Assembly: GCA_964545285.1 (NCBI GenBank)
Contig: CAZJEW010000042.1
Location: 1-8,320 of the forward strand
Reading direction: 5' to 3'
DNA: 8,320 nt
Source of the DNA: CAG-1000 sp964545285
GTDB taxonomy: Bacteria > Bacillota_I > Bacilli_A > RF39 > UBA660
Of the stretch, positions 1 through 5,773 are shown in pieces. Each line of letters starts with the position of its first letter. The stretch's first letter is position 1. A program made the position numbers and the translations under genes. The notes beneath the pieces are model-generated. The model did no database searches. It saw only the letters and a list, made by a program, of their open reading frames with translations, and had not been told where the DNA came from.

Positions 1-31
1 CATATTTTTAAATAAATTAAACAATTATTTG

Positions 32-60
32 TTGATTTTTTCAGGATTTTATTATATAAT
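32..60 (+). promoter_or_regulatory. sigma-A-type promoter of rpsD
   Basis: A -35 element TTGATT (32-37, four of six consensus bases) is followed after exactly 17 bp by a perfect -10 TATAAT (55-60). Transcription should start near 67, about 10 nt before the structured rpsD leader. This is read directly from the sequence; activity is inferred. Confidence 0.8.
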
Positions 61-66
61 TTACTA

Positions 67-217
67 GTATTTATGTGGCAGAAACTAAAATTAATTATAA
101 TGTGTTTCTCTTAAATGATATAAGTAACCTCTGCCAAGGCGAAAGTAATCGAGAAACTCCCTATAATGAAAGTAGTGGCCAACTTATACAAATATGTGTA
201 GAAGGAGGAACGAATAC
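67..217 (+). ncRNA. structured rpsD leader, probable S4-binding autoregulatory RNA
   Basis: The untranslated region between the rpsD promoter and start codon can form an H-type pseudoknot. Stem 1 pairs TGGCAGA (76-82) with TCTGCCA (130-136), 7 bp. Stem 2 pairs GTTTCTC (104-110), in the stem 1 loop, with GAGAAAC (151-157), 7 bp, downstream of stem 1. A further hairpin (184-190 with 195-201, loop AATA) abuts the ribosome binding site. In Bacillus subtilis, S4 represses its own rpsD mRNA by binding the leader, and S4 leader sites are generally pseudoknots. The location and fold fit that role. S4 as the ligand is inference; no covariation could be tested. Confidence 0.72.
202..208 (+). promoter_or_regulatory. 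ribosome binding site deciding the rpsD start
   Basis: AAGGAGG lies 9 nt before the ATG at 218. It rules out the longer in-frame start at 194, whose extra eight residues are unlike S4 and would cover the binding site. Confidence 0.9.
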
Positions 218-817
218 ATGTCAAGATATATAGGTCCAACATATAAGAAATCTAGAAGATACGGTTTTTCAATTCTTGAAACTGGTAAAGAATTAAGAAA
301 AAAACCAACTGCTCCTGGTATTCATGGAACTAGTAGAAAAAAGCTTAGCGATTATGGTGTTCAATTACAAGAAAAGCAAAAGGCTAAATTTATGTATGGT
401 CTTTCAGAAAAGCAATTCAGAAAAACATTTGAAGCTGCTGGTAAAATGAAAGGAATGCATGGATATAACTTACTTGTTTTACTTGAAAGTAGATTGGATA
501 ACATTTGTTATCGTATGGGACTTGCTAAAACTAGAAAAGCTGCTAGACAATTAGTTAACCATGGTCACATTCTTGTAAATGGAAAGAAAGTTGATATTCC
601 ATCATTCAGAGTAAAAGTTGGAGACACAATTTCAATTAATGAAAAATCTATTGATCATCCTGTAATTAACGAATGTATCAATATGGATATTACAATACCT
701 GCTTTTGTATCATTTGATAAAGCAAAAAAGACTGGTACTTATGTAAGATACCCAGAACGTGAAGAATTAAATTCTGAAATCGATGAATCATTAATAGTTG
801 AATACTATAATAGATAG
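218..817 (+). CDS. rpsD: 30S ribosomal protein S4
   Basis: This primary 16S rRNA-binding protein nucleates assembly of the 30S body. In Bacilli it also commonly acts as a translational repressor of its own mRNA. The 199-residue product has the normal family length. The N-terminus (MSRYIGP, then SRRYGFSILETGKE) matches the zinc-free form, with no cysteine cluster. A conserved helical domain carries LQEKQKAKFMYGL (50-62). The S4 RNA-binding domain spans roughly residues 89-140, including LESRLDNICYRMGLAKTR and ARQLVNHGHILVNG. The C-terminus (PERxEL, then SLIVEYYNR) is also typical. It is a monocistronic unit with its own promoter, a structured leader and a terminator, and it converges on the - strand genes. 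The start at 218 is set by the AAGGAGG at 202-208. Confidence 0.98.
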   Translation: MSRYIGPTYKKSRRYGFSILETGKELRKKPTAPGIHGTSRKKLSDYGVQLQEKQKAKFMYGLSEKQFRKTFEAAGKMKGMHGYNLLVLLESRLDNICYRMGLAKTRKAARQLVNHGHILVNGKKVDIPSFRVKVGDTISINEKSIDHPVINECINMDITIPAFVSFDKAKKTGTYVRYPEREELNSEIDESLIVEYYNR

Positions 818-823
818 TAAATT

Positions 824-851
824 AAAACCTTTGAATTTTTCAAAGGTTTTT
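824..851. terminator. bidirectional intrinsic terminator between convergent units
   Basis: AAAACCTTTG (824-833) pairs perfectly with CAAAGGTTTT (841-850) across a 7-nt loop. On the + strand T residues continue after the stem (TGTTTACTATTTTTTTT), ending rpsD. On the - strand TTTTAATTT follows, ending the gene whose stop codon is at 857-859. Both genes stop within about 10 nt of the stem. Confidence 0.9.
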
Positions 852-856
852 GTTTA

Positions 857-1600
857 CTATTTTTTTTGTAATAACATTTGAGCATTATAAGCAGGATTCA
901 ATCTTTCTGCAATTACTACTTTAGAATATAATTCCTCTAATAATTTAATTTGCAAATCATAAGATGAATAAGCTGCTGATAATTTATCATCTATACTTGT
1001 TTTATCCATTATTATTTTGTATATACTTCTTAATTCATTTAGTAACATAACTAGATTAGAGGAATCAATATGATCAATATCAGAGATAAAACTCTTTCTA
1101 ACACTTTCAATATCTATATCCCCAGTTGTAGAAATATCAACTCCAACTATTTCATCTCCATTTCTCTTATCAAATATTTCATTAATATGATGAAAATAAT
1201 TCACTCTATCACTTTCCTCATAACTATATGGATCTTCATAAGATAAATTTTCATTGTAATAGCAACTCTTAACACTTATTGAAGGACATAAATATTCTGA
1301 ATCTATGACGCCTTCAAAACTATGCGTTTTACTTAAAGTTCTATTATTAACCAAATGAATTCTACTAATACCATTAAGTCCAGTATCTAAAGGAAGAACA
1401 AAAGCAGATCTTTCACCATCTTCATAACGATTTTCTGATATAGAATATATATTGTTACCATAAAACCTTGTTAATATATTATATATTGTTAATAAATCTT
1501 GATTCCTAGCAAATGTAGTTCTTCCGTTAGCAGAATCAGTTAGATTAGTATATCCAAATGTATCAGCTATTTTTTCAATGTTTTCTTTTGTATATTTCAT
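857..1600 (-). CDS. hypothetical protein, last gene of the cyclophilin-folD-ttcA unit
   Basis: I do not recognise this 247-residue protein. It is acidic and polar, rich in Ser, Tyr, Asp and Asn, with no signal peptide or membrane segment, so it is probably cytoplasmic. The first half (about 1-160) looks like a mixed alpha/beta fold with hydrophobic beta-like stretches such as SAFVLPL and ISRIHLV. A short tyrosine- and acid-rich stretch lies around 113-131. The second half (about 165-245) looks helical, with SSNLVMLLNELRSIYKII and LQIKLLEELYSKVVIAERL. The start at 1600 is chosen because AGGAGGG (1604-1610) sits just upstream. A longer in-frame start at 1672 would overlap the preceding gene and bury this site. 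The 22-nt gap after the TtcA-like gene suggests co-transcription. Cysteines at 105 and 113 do not form an obvious metal motif. Confidence 0.75.
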   Translation of the reverse strand: MKYTKENIEKIADTFGYTNLTDSANGRTTFARNQDLLTIYNILTRFYGNNIYSISENRYEDGERSAFVLPLDTGLNGISRIHLVNNRTLSKTHSFEGVIDSEYLCPSISVKSCYYNENLSYEDPYSYEESDRVNYFHHINEIFDKRNGDEIVGVDISTTGDIDIESVRKSFISDIDHIDSSNLVMLLNELRSIYKIIMDKTSIDDKLSAAYSSYDLQIKLLEELYSKVVIAERLNPAYNAQMLLQKK

Positions 1601-1603
1601 AAA

Positions 1604-1610
1604 CCCTCCT
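1604..1610 (-). promoter_or_regulatory. ribosome binding site deciding the start of the 247-aa protein
   Basis: On the - strand AGGAGGG lies 3 nt (GTT region) to about 6 nt before the ATG at 1600, counting from its AGGAG core. It makes 1600, not the upstream in-frame ATG at 1672, the likely start. Confidence 0.8.
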
Positions 1611-1622
1611 AAAAAATATATA

Positions 1623-2432
1623 TTAATATTTATCCAAATAATTCGTATATTCGTTATCTTTTGTGTATCCAATTAATGTATTTAAATTAACATTAAATGT
1701 TGACTTCATAATATTATAATCCACTCCAGGATTAACAAGCTTTAATGTTTTAATAAGTTCTTTAATTTCTTTTCTTTTCGATTTATTTTCAAACACATTT
1801 TTTTCAGTAAATTTACAAGCACAATTTAAAAAATTTAAATTATTAAAAATCGTCCACTTTATTATATCTTTTTCTCTAACATAATATAATGGTCTAATTA
1901 ATTCCATTCCTTCAAAATTATCACTATGAAGTTTTGGAAGCATTGTCTTATAATCAGCAGCATACATAAGACTCATTAAAATTGTTTCAACTACATCATC
2001 AAAATGATGACCTAATGCAATTTTGTTACATCCTAGTTTTTTAGCTTCAGAATATAAAAATCCTCTTCTCATTCTAGCACATAAATAACATGGTGACTCA
2101 CAGTTATTATCTATAACTTTAAATATATCACTTTTAAATATGTGTAAATCAATATTCATTTTTTTTGCATTGTTTTTTATTAGATTAATATTTTCTTTCT
2201 TATATCCAGGATCCATACAGATAAATTTTATATCAAAATTTATCTGTCCATGCCTTTTCAATTCTTGCATACATTTAGCCAATAAAAACGAATCTTTTCC
2301 GCCAGAAATACATACTGCTACAACATCATTATTATTTACCAGTTTAAATTCTTTAAGAGCTTTAATGAACCTACACCATATTTCTTTTCTATATTTTTTA
2401 ATTATACTTTTTTCAATAATATCATTGTCCAT
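1623..2432 (-). CDS. ttcA: TtcA-like tRNA 2-thiolation enzyme (PP-loop ATPase)
   Basis: Proteins of this family adenylate a tRNA base and replace its oxygen with sulfur, typically at cytidine 32, using an iron-sulfur cluster. The PP-loop SGGKDS is at residues 43-48. The TtcA/TtuA-type signature follows: CESPCYLCARMRRGFLY with cysteines 111, 115 and 118, then GHHFDD at 141-146 and ETILMSLMY. A later CAC motif (C204, C206) could supply the third cluster ligand, as Cys222 does in E. coli TtcA. The C-terminal KSKRKEIKELI region also fits TtcA. At 269 residues it is shorter than E. coli TtcA (about 311). The ATG lies 2 nt after the folD stop with only a weak binding site, so translational coupling is likely. 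A different target base within this thiolase superfamily remains possible. Confidence 0.8.
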   Translation of the reverse strand: MDNDIIEKSIIKKYRKEIWCRFIKALKEFKLVNNNDVVAVCISGGKDSFLLAKCMQELKRHGQINFDIKFICMDPGYKKENINLIKNNAKKMNIDLHIFKSDIFKVIDNNCESPCYLCARMRRGFLYSEAKKLGCNKIALGHHFDDVVETILMSLMYAADYKTMLPKLHSDNFEGMELIRPLYYVREKDIIKWTIFNNLNFLNCACKFTEKNVFENKSKRKEIKELIKTLKLVNPGVDYNIMKSTFNVNLNTLIGYTKDNEYTNYLDKY

Positions 2433-2434
2433 GT

Positions 2435-3268
2435 TTATAATCCGTTTTGGTTTTTAAAAGCTATATATGTATTTACAAGAAGCATAGCGACAGTCATTGG
2501 TCCAACTCCACCAGGCACTGGTGATAAATATGAACATTTTGATTCAACATTAGGATTTACATCACCATATATTTTATCATCAACCTTATTAATACCAACA
2601 TCAATTATAACTACATCTTTTTTTATCATATTTTCATCAATTAAATACTTGTTTCCAGTAGCAACGATAAGTATATCAGCTTGTTTAGTAAAATAAGGTA
2701 AATCTTCAGTTTTAGAATGACAAACAGTTACTGTTGCATTCTTTTTTAAACATTCAATTGCTGTAGGTTTACCAACTAAGCTACTTCTTCCTACCACAAC
2801 GACGTGTTTAGTAGCTAAATCAATATTATAATAATCCAACATTTTCATAATTCCTTTTGCTGTACAAGGAACAAATACACAATCATCTAAAGATAATTGC
2901 CCAATAGATTTTTCAGTTAATCCATCAACATCTTTTGTACAAGATATTTCATTTAATATTCTCTTTTCGTCATACCCTTTAGGTAAAGGTAATTGAAGTA
3001 ATATTCCATTGACATTATTATCTTTATTTAATTCATGTATTTTTTTAATAACTTTAGATTCTTCAACTTTATCATCATATTCTAAATGAATAAATCCTAT
3101 ACCGACTTGTTCGCAAGATCTTTTTTTATTTCTTACATATACTTTACTAGATTCATTTTCTCCTATAGTTATTACTGCTAAACATGGTAATTTCTTATTA
3201 GATTCAATTTCACATCTAAGTTCATCTTTAATTTTAGAACTTAATCCTTTTCCATCTATTAATATCAA
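2435..3268 (-). CDS. folD: bifunctional methylenetetrahydrofolate dehydrogenase / methenyl-THF cyclohydrolase
   Basis: FolD interconverts 5,10-methylene-, 5,10-methenyl- and 10-formyl-tetrahydrofolate in the cytosol, supplying one-carbon units for purine and formyl-Met synthesis. The 277-residue protein is full length. It shows YVRNKK with the catalytic Tyr44 and Lys48, GILLQLPLP (88-96), KDVDGL (112-117), and the dinucleotide-binding GRSSLVGKP (160-168). DVGIN (223-227), GDVN (235-238) and PVPGGVGPMT (250-259) follow. The usual PCTPxG reads PCTAKG at 134-139, a conservative change. The start is a TTG at 3268: AAGGTG (3276-3281) is well placed, and the N-terminus MILIDGKGL matches the family. 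That binding site lies inside the end of the cyclophilin gene, with 2 nt between the TAA and the TTG. Confidence 0.96.
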   Translation of the reverse strand: MILIDGKGLSSKIKDELRCEIESNKKLPCLAVITIGENESSKVYVRNKKRSCEQVGIGFIHLEYDDKVEESKVIKKIHELNKDNNVNGILLQLPLPKGYDEKRILNEISCTKDVDGLTEKSIGQLSLDDCVFVPCTAKGIMKMLDYYNIDLATKHVVVVGRSSLVGKPTAIECLKKNATVTVCHSKTEDLPYFTKQADILIVATGNKYLIDENMIKKDVVIIDVGINKVDDKIYGDVNPNVESKCSYLSPVPGGVGPMTVAMLLVNTYIAFKNQNGL

Positions 3269-3270
3269 TG

Positions 3271-3960
3271 TTATTCACCTTCTTTATATTCTCTTGCAAA
3301 TTCAATAGTTTTTATCACAACATCTTCAAGTGGTTTATCACTAGAATTTGTTGAAACTTCTGCTATTGCATCAATAACTTCTAATCCATTAATAACTTTT
3401 CCAAAAGCTGCATAACTACCATCCAAATGTGAACAGTTGTCTTGTACGATAAAAAATTGACTAGAAGCAGAATTCATAGTTTGTTCAGTATCTTCATCAG
3501 CACTTTGTCTTGCCATTGAAAGAACACCATAAGTATGAGATAAATTATTTTCTATTCCATTCTTAGAAAACTCACCCTTAATAGTATTATCGCTTCCACC
3601 AGCTCCAGTTCCTGTAGGATCTCCAGCTTGAATCATAAAATCTTTAATAACTCTGTGAAATGTTAATCCATCATAAAATGAATCACTAACTAAACTTTTA
3701 AAGTTTGCAACTGTAATTGGTGCAATATCAGGATATAACTCTGCAACCATCATACCAAAATTTACAACATCAATGATTACTATATTTGTTTCTTCCTCAG
3801 TTTTAATATAAGAAGTATTCTCAATAGTATAAATATCTTTCCCATCAATATTTTCAACAATATAATTTGGTACATAATCACTTGCTTTACTTTCTCCTAT
3901 AGAAAGCATTAACACTAATAGTACTGCTACAACTACAACAATTATTATATTTTTTTTCAT
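3271..3960 (-). CDS. cyclophilin-type peptidyl-prolyl cis-trans isomerase, membrane-anchored or exported
   Basis: Cyclophilins catalyse cis-trans isomerisation of peptide bonds before proline. This 229-residue protein begins with a lysine pair and a hydrophobic segment (about 4-21), followed by GESKASD. That is a signal anchor or a signal peptide possibly cleaved after SKA. No lipobox cysteine is present. The cyclophilin domain spans about 58-222. It has FHRVI with the active-site Arg103, FMIQAGDP (108-115; Phe108, Met109, Gln111), GVLSMAR, SSQFFIV (166-172) and LDGSYAAFG. His178 occupies the place of human CypA Trp121, a common bacterial change expected to weaken cyclosporin binding. The start at 3960 follows AAGGAGG (3968-3974) with 7 nt spacing; an in-frame start at 4023 lacks such a site and would mask the signal segment. 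It is the first gene of its unit, before folD. Confidence 0.92.
   Translation of the reverse strand: MKKNIIIVVVVAVLLVLMLSIGESKASDYVPNYIVENIDGKDIYTIENTSYIKTEEETNIVIIDVVNFGMMVAELYPDIAPITVANFKSLVSDSFYDGLTFHRVIKDFMIQAGDPTGTGAGGSDNTIKGEFSKNGIENNLSHTYGVLSMARQSADEDTEQTMNSASSQFFIVQDNCSHLDGSYAAFGKVINGLEVIDAIAEVSTNSSDKPLEDVVIKTIEFAREYKEGE
3276..3281 (-). promoter_or_regulatory. ribosome binding site supporting the TTG start of folD
   Basis: On the - strand AAGGTG is followed after 7 nt by the TTG at 3268. It sits in the last codons of the cyclophilin gene, so ribosomes finishing that gene could reinitiate on folD. Confidence 0.75.
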
Positions 3961-3967
3961 AAAATTC

Positions 3968-3974
3968 CCTCCTT
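3968..3974 (-). promoter_or_regulatory. ribosome binding site deciding the cyclophilin start
   Basis: On the - strand a perfect AAGGAGG lies 7 nt before the ATG at 3960. This start places the basic-plus-hydrophobic export signal at the very N-terminus. Confidence 0.85.
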
Positions 3975-3985
3975 CACAAGATATT

Positions 3986-4014
3986 ATTTTAACATTATAT
4001 TTAGTTTTTGTCAT
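3986..4014 (-). promoter_or_regulatory. sigma-A-type promoter of the cyclophilin-folD-ttcA unit
   Basis: On the - strand ATGACA (-35, 4009-4014, five of six consensus bases) is separated by 17 bp from TAAAAT (-10, 3986-3991, five of six). Transcription should start near 3979, leaving a leader of about 20 nt that contains the strong ribosome binding site. It lies just downstream of the trmK terminator, consistent with a new transcription unit. Confidence 0.65.
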
Positions 4015-4037
4015 TATATTCATAAATAATTCACAAT

Positions 4038-4064
4038 AAAAGTATCTTTTATAAGATACCTTTT
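4038..4064 (-). terminator. intrinsic terminator after trmK
   Basis: On the - strand GTATCTT pairs with AAGATAC (4053-4059 with 4042-4048, 7 bp) around a 4-nt loop. The flanking A4/T4 runs can extend the stem past one bulge. The 3' arm continues into TTTTATT. It lies immediately after the trmK stop (4066-4068). The U-run is modest, so some read-through into the next unit is possible. Confidence 0.7.
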
Positions 4065-4065
4065 A

Positions 4066-4686
4066 TTACTGCTTTTCTAAATAATATAATATTTTATTTA
4101 TTTTTTTATTTTTATTTTTTGATGATTTTTTAATATTAGTATATTTATTTAATAAAAATTCTTTCCATTTATTAAATAATTTAATATCAGATTGATTGTA
4201 TCCAAATAGTATTTCGTATTCAGTATAATCATATTTACCAGGAACAAACACAATTAAATTGTAATACTTATTATTTTCAAATATTATTGTTTCCTTAAAT
4301 ATTTTATAATTAAATTTATTCATATTAATTCTAAGTTCATCATTCTTGTTATTTGATATTGTTATTATTTTTTTAAAAAAATATTTTGTTGAAGAAATAA
4401 TATCAATAATCGTATGCATTCCCATGCCAGCTAAAATAATTGTATCAACTTCATTAGCATTAATTGATGATAAGCCATTACCAACACGCAAATCAATATA
4501 ATTTTCAAGCTTTATTTTTAAAATCTTTTCATTAGCTTTATTAATAACATTATTACTTATATCACTAGCTATAGATTTAATACCTTTTTTAGCAAGCATA
4601 ATACTCACTTCTGCCTGATCGCACCCTATATCAGCTACTTTATCATCATTATTAATATTTGATACTATTGTTTCAATTCTATTCAA
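4066..4686 (-). CDS. trmK: tRNA (adenine(22)-N1)-methyltransferase
   Basis: TrmK uses S-adenosylmethionine to make m1A22 in bacterial tRNAs, in the cytosol. Identification rests on the Rossmann motif VADIGCDQAEVSI (about 17-29), the acidic motif ASDIS (40-44), RVGNGLSSI and ILAGMGM (84-90), the counterpart of the family's IAGMGG. The position directly after rpoD, as yqfN follows sigA in Bacillus subtilis, supports it. At 206 residues it is somewhat shorter than the roughly 235-aa Bacillus protein. The lysine- and asparagine-rich C-terminal tail is low complexity. Motif I departs from the usual DIGxDHAYLP pattern (Gln for His, Glu for Tyr). The start is a TTG at 4686 that overlaps the rpoD stop by 8 nt, implying translational coupling. 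No ATG lies nearby upstream of motif I. Confidence 0.85.
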   Translation of the reverse strand: MNRIETIVSNINNDDKVADIGCDQAEVSIMLAKKGIKSIASDISNNVINKANEKILKIKLENYIDLRVGNGLSSINANEVDTIILAGMGMHTIIDIISSTKYFFKKIITISNNKNDELRINMNKFNYKIFKETIIFENNKYYNLIVFVPGKYDYTEYEILFGYNQSDIKLFNKWKEFLLNKYTNIKKSSKNKNKKINKILYYLEKQ

Positions 4687-5773
4687 TTAGAAAATCTCTT
4701 AATTTCTTTGCTCTTGAAGGGTGTCTTAATTTTCTAAGAGCCTTTGCTTCAATTTGTCTAATTCTTTCACGTGTTACTTTGAATTGTTTGCCAACTTCTT
4801 CTAATGTATGACTAGATCCATCAAATAATCCAAATCTTAATTCAAGTACTTCCTTTTCTCTCACAGTTAATGTATCTAGTACGGATCTTAATTCATCTTT
4901 TAGTATTTCGTATGTTGCATAATCTTCAGGAGACATTGTTCTTTCATCAGCTAAGAAATCTCCTAAATGAGAATCATCTTCTTCACCTATTGGAGTTTCT
5001 AAAGATACTGGATCTTGACTTATTTTTCTAATTTCAGCAATTTTATCAACAGTTACACCCATCTTTTTTGCAAGTTCACCATCTGTAGGTTCTCTATTTA
5101 ATTCTAATGTCATTTGTCTTTCAATTCTAACCATTTTATTGATAGTTTCGACCATATGAACTGGAACTCTAATTGTTCTAGCCTGATCAGCAAGTGCCCT
5201 TGTAATAGCTTGTCTTATCCACCATGTTGCATAAGTAGAAAATTTATAACCTTTGTCATAATCAAACTTTTCAACAGCTTTCATTAATCCAATATTTCCT
5301 TCTTGAATTAAATCTAAAAACAATAACCCTCTACCTACATACCTTTTAGCAATAGAAACTACTAAACGTAAGTTAGATTCTGCTAATATTTTTTTAGCTT
5401 CTTCATCACCATCAGCTACTCTCTTTGATAACGCTTGTTCTTCTTCAAGAGATAAAAGACTTATTCTACCTATTTCCTTAAGATACATCCTTACATTATC
5501 ATTTACAGACATATCTTTACTCTCATCTGGGACGTTATCTATAATTATTTCTTCATTTTGATTAACAGGTGCATTTCCACCTTCATCATCTTCACTTTTT
5601 ACTTCAATACTATTTTCGGTAAGAACATTATATAACTTATCTAATGCATCTGCATCAAGATCTAAATCATTTGTTTTTTTAACTATTTGTTCATAAGTTA
5701 AATAACCTTGTTTCTTTCCTTCACTTACTAATTCATTAATTCTTTCATCAAAAGATTTTATTCCTTCTACCAT
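4679..5773 (-). CDS. rpoD: RNA polymerase primary sigma factor (sigma-70 / SigA)
   Basis: The housekeeping sigma factor directs RNA polymerase to -35/-10 promoters of the kind seen elsewhere in this window. The 364-residue protein has a region 1.1-like N-terminus (about 8-55), then an acidic linker (58-90). Region 1.2 is about 92-120. Region 2 (about 135-210) carries LRLVVSIAKRYVGRGL, LDLIQEGNIGLMKAVEKFD and the -10-recognition and melting segment FSTYATWWIRQAITRA. Region 3 is about 226-285. Region 4 (about 295-362) ends with the -35-binding helix-turn-helix VTRERIRQIEAKALRKLR. Length matches Bacillus SigA (about 371). ATGGTAG overlaps the dnaG stop by 7 nt, and AAGGAAG precedes the start by about 7 nt inside dnaG. 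dnaG-rpoD is the classical macromolecular synthesis operon order of Firmicutes. Confidence 0.98.
   Translation of the reverse strand: MVEGIKSFDERINELVSEGKKQGYLTYEQIVKKTNDLDLDADALDKLYNVLTENSIEVKSEDDEGGNAPVNQNEEIIIDNVPDESKDMSVNDNVRMYLKEIGRISLLSLEEEQALSKRVADGDEEAKKILAESNLRLVVSIAKRYVGRGLLFLDLIQEGNIGLMKAVEKFDYDKGYKFSTYATWWIRQAITRALADQARTIRVPVHMVETINKMVRIERQMTLELNREPTDGELAKKMGVTVDKIAEIRKISQDPVSLETPIGEEDDSHLGDFLADERTMSPEDYATYEILKDELRSVLDTLTVREKEVLELRFGLFDGSSHTLEEVGKQFKVTRERIRQIEAKALRKLRHPSRAKKLRDFLIE

Noticed and set aside
141..174. Direct repeat GAAAGTA (141-147 and 168-174) in the rpsD leader
   Set aside because: A 7-base purine-rich repeat is easily expected by chance here. It could be part of the leader fold, but nothing supports a separate function.
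166..180. Resemblance of the leader ATGAAAGTAGTGGCC to the ATGAAGAAGGCC segment of 16S rRNA near the S4 site
   Set aside because: Mimicry of the 16S S4 site is attractive, but the match is short and gapped, and I recalled the rRNA sequence without aligning it.
2140..2457. Open frame on the + strand encoding a hydrophobic peptide
   Set aside because: It lies wholly antisense to the TtcA-like gene and the folD end, has no ribosome binding site, and its Phe/Ile-rich make-up is what the reverse of Lys/Asn-rich AT-rich coding DNA gives.
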